Below, one piece after another: positions 59,869 to 64,000 of a stretch of DNA of 64,000 nt; position 1 is the first letter of the stretch, and every line of letters begins with the position of its first letter. Where the stretch lies: NCBI RefSeq assembly GCF_004345365.1, contig NZ_SLVF01000004.1:186001-250000 (forward strand). Reading direction: 5' to 3'. Below the pieces are notes generated by a model. It saw nothing but the letters and a program-made list of their open reading frames with translations. It was not told the origin of the DNA and did not search any database. The stretch comes from Kribbella sp. VKM Ac-2568. Its GTDB lineage: Bacteria > Actinomycetota > Actinomycetes > Propionibacteriales > Kribbellaceae. The translations under genes were made by a program, and so were the position numbers.

Positions 59869-60543
59869 GTGGACGAGGTGGCACGCGCGGTCAGCGAGCG
59901 GGGAGAACTGGTACTGCGGCGGCGGGGTGACGGCGCGCTGGAACTGAGGGTCAACGGGGTGTTCGTGATGGACGACCGGGAGACCTCCAGCGAGGAGTTG
60001 CTCGCCTCCGCCGCGCTGGACGCCGTACTGCGACCGTCGCGCGTGCTCGTTGGCGGGCTGGGGCTCGGGTACACGGTGCGCGCGTTGCTCGCGGATGAGC
60101 GGGTGCGCGAGGTGGTCGTGGCGGAGATCGAGCCTGATGTGGTGCGGTGGATGCGGGATGGGGTCGTGCCGTCGGTGCTGGACGATCCGCGGGTCCGGGT
60201 CCAGGTCGGGGACGTCCGGGATGTGGTGATGGGGCAACCAGCCGGCTCGCTCGACGGGATCCTGCTGGATGTGGACAATGGGCCGGATTTCCTTGTTTAC
60301 AACGAGAATTCGGCGATCTACCAGGTGGGCTTCCTGGTCGAGTGCAGGCGGCGGCTGCGGGCGTCCGGAGTACTGACTGTGTGGTCGTCTTCCGCGTCGG
60401 ACACGCTGGCCGGGGCTGTGCGGGACACGTTCGGGGCGTGCGCAGTACGGCCCGTTCCGGTGGAGCTGCAGGGACGGGCGGAGACCTATTACGTCTATCA
60501 GGGTCGCTTGGCTGAGGGCGCTGCCGGTCAGGGGAGGTCGTAG
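59869..60543 (+). CDS. Spermidine-synthase-like methyltransferase-fold protein
   Basis: A 224-residue protein of the spermidine-synthase superfamily: VLVGGLGLGYTVRALL is the SAM/decarboxylated-SAM binding loop, VVVAEIEPDVVRWMRDG the second motif, and DGILLDVDNGPDFLV the active-site region in which the synthase DTTDP-type loop is altered. True aminopropyl transfer is therefore uncertain. GTG 59869 has GGGAGGA at 59854-59860; ATG 59860 lies inside that site and is rejected. Its 3' end overlaps the convergent DUF3224 gene by 16 bp. Confidence 0.85.
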   Translation: MDEVARAVSERGELVLRRRGDGALELRVNGVFVMDDRETSSEELLASAALDAVLRPSRVLVGGLGLGYTVRALLADERVREVVVAEIEPDVVRWMRDGVVPSVLDDPRVRVQVGDVRDVVMGQPAGSLDGILLDVDNGPDFLVYNENSAIYQVGFLVECRRRLRASGVLTVWSSSASDTLAGAVRDTFGACAVRPVPVELQGRAETYYVYQGRLAEGAAGQGRS

Positions 60544-60920
60544 TCGAGGGTGAGGCGGGGGCCCTTGTCGTCGTGCTCGAAGAGGACTGTCCCGGTCAGG
60601 CCGGTGAGGTCGCCGACCGCGGCCACGATCTTGCCCGGTGAGGACGTCTGGTCCGCGCTCGCGCCGTGCACCATCACGAACGACCCGTCGCGGCCGCCCA
60701 GCGTGCCCGTGAAGCGCTCCACCGCCGTGTACGCCGCCGGCCCGGCGCTGGTGCCCACCATCAGCAGCTCCGCCGAACTGAAGCCTTCGAGGCCGCCACC
60801 CTCCTCGTCCCCGGCGGTGAAGTTCTTGGCGACGCTCGCCCGGCCGAGCTCCAGGTCGCCGGAGTCGTCGTAGGTCGACTGGTCCCACTTGGTGATCTCG
60901 AAAGCCTGGGTGAAGCGCAT
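60528..60920 (-). CDS. DUF3224 family protein
   Basis: A 130-residue protein of the DUF3224 family, a small beta-barrel: typical are [40 protein letters not shown] as separate strands, and the closing [17 protein letters not shown]. No signal peptide. The function is unknown. ATG 60920 follows GAGGGAG. It is convergent with the spermidine-synthase-like gene (16-bp overlap) and divergent from fumC with a 103-bp gap. Confidence 0.88.
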   Translation of the reverse strand: MRFTQAFEITKWDQSTYDDSGDLELGRASVAKNFTAGDEEGGGLEGFSSAELLMVGTSAGPAAYTAVERFTGTLGGRDGSFVMVHGASADQTSSPGKIVAAVGDLTGLTGTVLFEHDDKGPRLTLDYDLP

Positions 60921-61023
60921 CCGTACTCCCTCGGGTTTGTCCGTGATCCCTGTCCCATGTGGGGTTGTCCACAACGGTTCTACCAGTCCGGGCGGACAGC
61001 GCGGATCGACGTACGCTGCAGGT

Positions 61024-62427
61024 ATGGGTGACAACGTGGAATTCAGGATCGAGCACGACACGATGGGCGAGGTCAAGGTGCCCCGCGAGGCGTTGTGGCG
61101 GGCGCAGACCCAGCGTGCGGTGGAGAACTTCCCGATCTCCGGCCAGCCGCTGGCGCCGGCGCTGGTGCACGCGCTCGCGCAGATCAAGGCGTCCGCCGCC
61201 GTGGTGAACGCGGAGCTCGGCGTGGTCGAGGCGAAGCTTGCCGACGGCATCGTCGCGGCCGCCGACCGGGTGGCCGGCGGCGAGTTCGACGCCGAGTTCC
61301 CGATCGACGTCTTCCAGACCGGCTCGGGTACGTCGACGAACATGAACGTGAACGAGGTGCTCGCCACTGTCGCCACCCGCGAGCTCGGGTCCGAGGTGCA
61401 CCCGAACGATCACGTCAACGCGAGCCAGTCGAGCAACGACACCTTCCCGTCCGCGATCCACGTCGCGGCCACGGCGGGCGTCGTCCAGGACCTGCTGCCG
61501 GCGCTCGAGCACCTGGCGGAATCCCTGTCCCGCAAGGGATCGGAGTTCGCCGAGGTGGTGAAGTCCGGCCGCACCCACCTGATGGACGCGACCCCGGTGA
61601 CGCTGGGCCAGGAGTTCACCGGCTATGCCACCCAGATCCGCCGCGGCGCCGACCGGGTGCGGGCGACGCTGCCCCGCGTCACCGAGCTGCCGCTGGGCGG
61701 CACGGCGGTCGGCACCGGCATCAACACACCGCCCGGGTTCGCCGCCAAGGTGATCACCGAGCTGAACCGGCGGACCGGCCTGGAGCTGAGCGAGGCCGCA
61801 GACCACTTCGAGGCGCAGGGTGCCCGGGACGCGCTGGTGGAGCTGTCGGGCCAGCTGAAGACGATCGCCGTGAGCCTGACCAAGATCTGCAACGACCTAC
61901 GGTGGATGGGATCCGGCCCGCGCGCCGGGCTCGGCGAGATCGCCCTGCCCGACCTGCAGCCGGGGTCGAGCATCATGCCCGGCAAGGTGAACCCGGTGAT
62001 CTGCGAGGCGACCCTGATGGTTGCCGCCCAGGTGATCGGCAACGACACCACCATCACCGTGGCCGGTGCCGGAGGCAACTTCGAGCTGAACGTGATGCTC
62101 CCGGTGATCGCCCGCAACCTGCTCGAGTCGATCCAGCTGCTCACCAACACCTCGCGGCTACTCGCCGACCGCTGCGTCGACGGCATCACCGCGAACGTGG
62201 ACCACGCCCGCGCGCTGGCCGAGTCGTCGCCGTCGATCGTGACACCGCTCAACCGCTACATCGGCTACGAGAGCGCGGCCGCCGTGGCGAAGAGCGCGCT
62301 CAAGCAGGGCAAGACGATCCGCGAGGTCGTGATCGAGAACGGTCACGTCGAGAAGGGCGACCTGACCGAGGAGCAGCTCGACGCCGCCCTCGACGTCCTC
62401 TCCATGACCCGTCCGGCCCAGCCGTGA
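61024..62427 (+). CDS. fumC: Class II fumarate hydratase
   Basis: A 467-residue class II fumarase interconverting fumarate and L-malate in the citrate cycle. Signature loop [12 protein letters not shown] is at about 318-329; [14 protein letters not shown] and SSNDTFPSA bind substrate; [16 protein letters not shown] carries the catalytic His. ATG 61024 has TACGCT exactly 6 nt upstream and only a poor Shine-Dalgarno, so a leaderless mRNA is likely. Downstream, the DUF402 gene overlaps its stop by 4 nt (GTGA). Synteny corresponds to Rv1098c. Confidence 0.97.
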   Translation: MGDNVEFRIEHDTMGEVKVPREALWRAQTQRAVENFPISGQPLAPALVHALAQIKASAAVVNAELGVVEAKLADGIVAAADRVAGGEFDAEFPIDVFQTGSGTSTNMNVNEVLATVATRELGSEVHPNDHVNASQSSNDTFPSAIHVAATAGVVQDLLPALEHLAESLSRKGSEFAEVVKSGRTHLMDATPVTLGQEFTGYATQIRRGADRVRATLPRVTELPLGGTAVGTGINTPPGFAAKVITELNRRTGLELSEAADHFEAQGARDALVELSGQLKTIAVSLTKICNDLRWMGSGPRAGLGEIALPDLQPGSSIMPGKVNPVICEATLMVAAQVIGNDTTITVAGAGGNFELNVMLPVIARNLLESIQLLTNTSRLLADRCVDGITANVDHARALAESSPSIVTPLNRYIGYESAAAVAKSALKQGKTIREVVIENGHVEKGDLTEEQLDAALDVLSMTRPAQP

Positions 62428-63116
62428 CGGCGGCCGAGGCGGAGACCCGCGTCAGCGAGTTCTGGGAGCCGGGCACCACGATCGAGTGGGTCTACGAAGG
62501 TACCGGCCGGCATCGCGAGCTGCCGAACGTGCGGCCGATGACGGTGATCCGCGACGACGCGGACGGCCTGGTCGCCTGGCTCGCGCCGGGGACACCCCTG
62601 ATCAAGCCGGTGCTCGTCGACGGCCGCGAGACCCGGCACGCCGGTCCCGAGCGCATGTTCACCGAGGACCGGGTGCTCAAGCTCGACATCTGGCACGGTA
62701 CCGGCATCCTGAAGGTCTCCCCGACCGGCAAGCCCTGGTCGGTGTGGCACTTCTGGGGCGAGGACGGCACCTTCCGCGGCTGGTACGTGAACCTCGAGGC
62801 CGAGCACCGCCGCGACCCCGACGCCCGTCGTACCTCCACGGTCGACTACGTGCTCGACCTCTGGATCAACCCGGACCGCACCATCGAGTGGAAAGACGAG
62901 GACGAACTCGAAGGGGCAGTCGCCGCCGGCCGCTTCACCCAGGCCGAAGCCGACCGCATCACGGCCGACGGCCACGCCGCAGTACGCGACATCAAAGCCT
63001 GGACCACCCCCTTCGCCGACAACTGGCAGACCTTCATCCCCGACCCCCACCTGCGCCTCCCCGAGGCGCCCACCGGCTACGAGGTCACCCACATAACCCA
63101 ACACCTCCTCGGCTAA
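62424..63116 (+). CDS. DUF402 family protein
   Basis: A 230-residue DUF402 protein. Members are nucleoside-di/triphosphate or RNA 5'-end phosphatase-like proteins with an OB-like barrel. Conserved acidic residues are in [25 protein letters not shown] and [11 protein letters not shown], the expected metal site. Start GTG 62424 overlaps the TGA of fumC, so it is translationally coupled. The activity here is not established. Confidence 0.85.
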   Translation: MTAAEAETRVSEFWEPGTTIEWVYEGTGRHRELPNVRPMTVIRDDADGLVAWLAPGTPLIKPVLVDGRETRHAGPERMFTEDRVLKLDIWHGTGILKVSPTGKPWSVWHFWGEDGTFRGWYVNLEAEHRRDPDARRTSTVDYVLDLWINPDRTIEWKDEDELEGAVAAGRFTQAEADRITADGHAAVRDIKAWTTPFADNWQTFIPDPHLRLPEAPTGYEVTHITQHLLG

Positions 63117-63415
63117 CCCCGTTGGTCGACCTGGATGATCTCTCTCAGTTCAGGCCCTCACCCGAACCCGGTCCGCCGCCACCTGGCCTCAGCCCGCCGC
63201 CGGTGCCTCCAGGCGGCTCTGAAGGGTCACGAGACGCTCGCACACTTCGAGGATTTCACCGTCCGCAACGATCGGCCGCTGGGGGAAGTTGCTGCCGAGA
63301 TTCTGGTCATGGCCGGGTGGATGTCGGGGGAGGACGGCTGATCGGGGATGAGGTCGTGACAACGGGTGGGTCACGGGGTGGCGCTTTCTGCCTCGGACGG
63401 ATCTACCTTGGAAAT
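63117..63415. other. Intergenic region with a possible gene relic
   Basis: No gene is firmly supported. A plus-strand frame (63135-63341) ends in HFEDFTVRNDRPLGEVAAEI, faintly like the tail of an ANTAR RNA-binding domain, but no N-terminal part is recognised. A minus-strand frame over the same bases is equally open. The promoter of the small gene at 63416 lies at the right end. Confidence 0.3.
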
Positions 63416-63577
63416 ATGTACACAATCGAACTTGATGACGAGGAGCTGCGGTTACTGCGATCCGCTCTGGGGTCGTACCTTCAGGCGTTCGGGCACAATG
63501 AGGCCGACGTGCTCCGTGGGGCGAAGCACCTGATGATCAAGCTCCCCGATCCGGCCGCCGCGGCGGCTGCCAGCTGA
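63416..63577 (+). CDS. Small hypothetical protein (53 aa)
   Basis: A 53-residue acidic, helical protein: YTIELDDEELRLLRSALGSY then LQAFGHNEADVLRGAKHLM and an Ala-rich end. ATG 63416 is preceded by TACCTT exactly 6 nt upstream, the leaderless pattern. The ELDDEELRLLRSAL motif resembles small actinobacterial proteins with an amphipathic helix pair; no function is known. A hairpin at 63604-63623 may end its transcript. Confidence 0.7.
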   Translation: MYTIELDDEELRLLRSALGSYLQAFGHNEADVLRGAKHLMIKLPDPAAAAAAS

Positions 63578-63603
63578 CCCCGTACAGAGGAGAGTGAGCA
63601 GAC

Positions 63604-63623
63604 CGTACGCCTGGAGGCGTACG
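63604..63623. terminator. Terminator-like hairpin
   Basis: CGTACGCC (63604-63611) pairs with GGCGTACG (63616-63623), loop TGGA, between the convergent genes at 63416 and 63652. Confidence 0.55.
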
Positions 63624-63651
63624 AGTCCCCGCTTGCTCTCGACGGGCGCGC

Positions 63652-64000
63652 CTAGTCCTGGAGGGGTGTCAGTAGGGCTACTGGGATGGTGCGCTTGGCC
63701 TTGGCGGCGTAGCGGGCGACGGTGGGGGCTGCCGCCAGGATGACGTCGGTCCAGGCGGCGTCGCGCTCCTTGCCGGTCAGTTCGCGGGCCCGCACCTGCA
63801 GGTGCCGTGCGTCGATCTGGACCTCCGCGGTCGCCGTCGACCGGAGATTGCGGAACCAGTCGGGGTCGTGCGGCGCCCCTGACGCCGTGCCCCAGACGAG
63901 GAAACCGTCCGTGGTCGCGAGATAACGCACGCAGGCGGATCGCGGCAGGCCGGTCCGCCGGCCGCGGACGGTGAGCAGCAGGACGTGCGCGTTCTTGGTG
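63652..64000 (-). CDS. DUF385-family (F420-type) oxidoreductase, 5' end beyond window
   Basis: The last 115 codons of a deazaflavin-dependent nitroreductase family protein. It reads VLLLTVRGRRTGLPRSACVR, then YLATTDGFLVWGTASG, and the substrate/cofactor stretch HDPDWFRNLRSTATAEVQI. The frame is open to the window edge, so the start is not seen; the internal ATG at 63930 is too late because the RGRRTG motif precedes it. A second member of the family lies at 51764-52234 but is more distant. Confidence 0.85.
   Translation of the reverse strand, partial: TKNAHVLLLTVRGRRTGLPRSACVRYLATTDGFLVWGTASGAPHDPDWFRNLRSTATAEVQIDARHLQVRARELTGKERDAAWTDVILAAAPTVARYAAKAKRTIPVALLTPLQD

Noticed and set aside
59442..60278. 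Minus-strand frame of 278 codons as a full DUF559 protein
   Set aside because: Only the last about 85 codons resemble DUF559; the upstream two thirds are antisense to the spermidine-synthase-like gene and low-complexity.
63189..63425. Minus-strand 78-codon frame
   Set aside because: No ribosome-binding site, runs across the promoter of the small gene at 63416, and the plus-strand reading of the same bases is equally plausible.
1..64000. CRISPR arrays, rRNA or tRNA genes, prophage or integrase genes
   Set aside because: None seen on either strand; repeats in the window are few, short and unevenly spaced.

Overview
The window is GC-rich actinobacterial chromosome, most like the Nocardioidaceae/Kribbellaceae (Kribbella-type); the genus is an inference from gene content and style, not a database match. 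Supporting signs are a mycothiol-dependent detoxification gene (mca), F420-type DUF385 oxidoreductases, abundant GTG starts, many apparently leaderless genes and a backbone that follows the Mycobacterium tuberculosis Rv1079-Rv1098 order. No rRNA, tRNA, CRISPR array, phage or complete insertion sequence was found.

Layout. 0-6.2 kb: the tail of bacterioferritin, two paralogous DGPF/YCII genes with matching ECF-type promoters, a secreted protein, small unknown genes, msrA, and three decayed copies of the msrA 3' end. 6.2-17.5 kb: divergent MocR regulator/YczE, an MMPL exporter with its TetR regulator, two unknown genes, metB, a MutL/GlmL-like protein, an AI-2E family membrane protein and a hemerythrin. 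17.6-36.7 kb: transport and resistance functions, with two MarR-DHA2 exporter modules, two DrrAB-type ABC operons, an MFS_3 exporter, plus an SDR, an APH-like kinase, an aldo/keto reductase, threonine dehydratase and a membrane Ser/Thr kinase. 36.8-39.4 kb: greA, DUF4307, mca and a small membrane protein (Rv1080c-Rv1083 order). 39.5-46.6 kb: a CopD-like membrane protein and two peptide/amino-acid operons (M20 peptidase plus permease; M24 peptidase plus permease) that share an operator-like motif. 46.7-54 kb: DUF255 thioredoxin-fold protein (Rv1084), thermolysin-like protease, lipoprotein, DUF385 protein, kinase-like protein, MarR. 54-64 kb: hemolysin III, Z-prenyl synthase, PhoH2, a lytic-transglycosylase-like protein, fumC and DUF402 (Rv1085c, Rv1086, Rv1095, Rv1098c order), interrupted at 59.4-59.85 kb by a broken DUF559 nuclease gene bracketed by palindromic repeats.

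Regulation is unusually legible. At least fourteen starts have a TANNNT -10 box exactly 6 or 7 nt upstream, the arrangement expected for leaderless mRNAs, and several MarR-type operators cover that box. One such leaderless start opens a 12-codon peptide whose stop overlaps the start of the CopD-like gene.

The most promising undescribed items are the palindrome-bracketed DUF559 remnant, the msrA-tail repeat family, the shared TCATCC-N5-GGATGA operator of the two peptide operons, and the leaderless mini-peptide.
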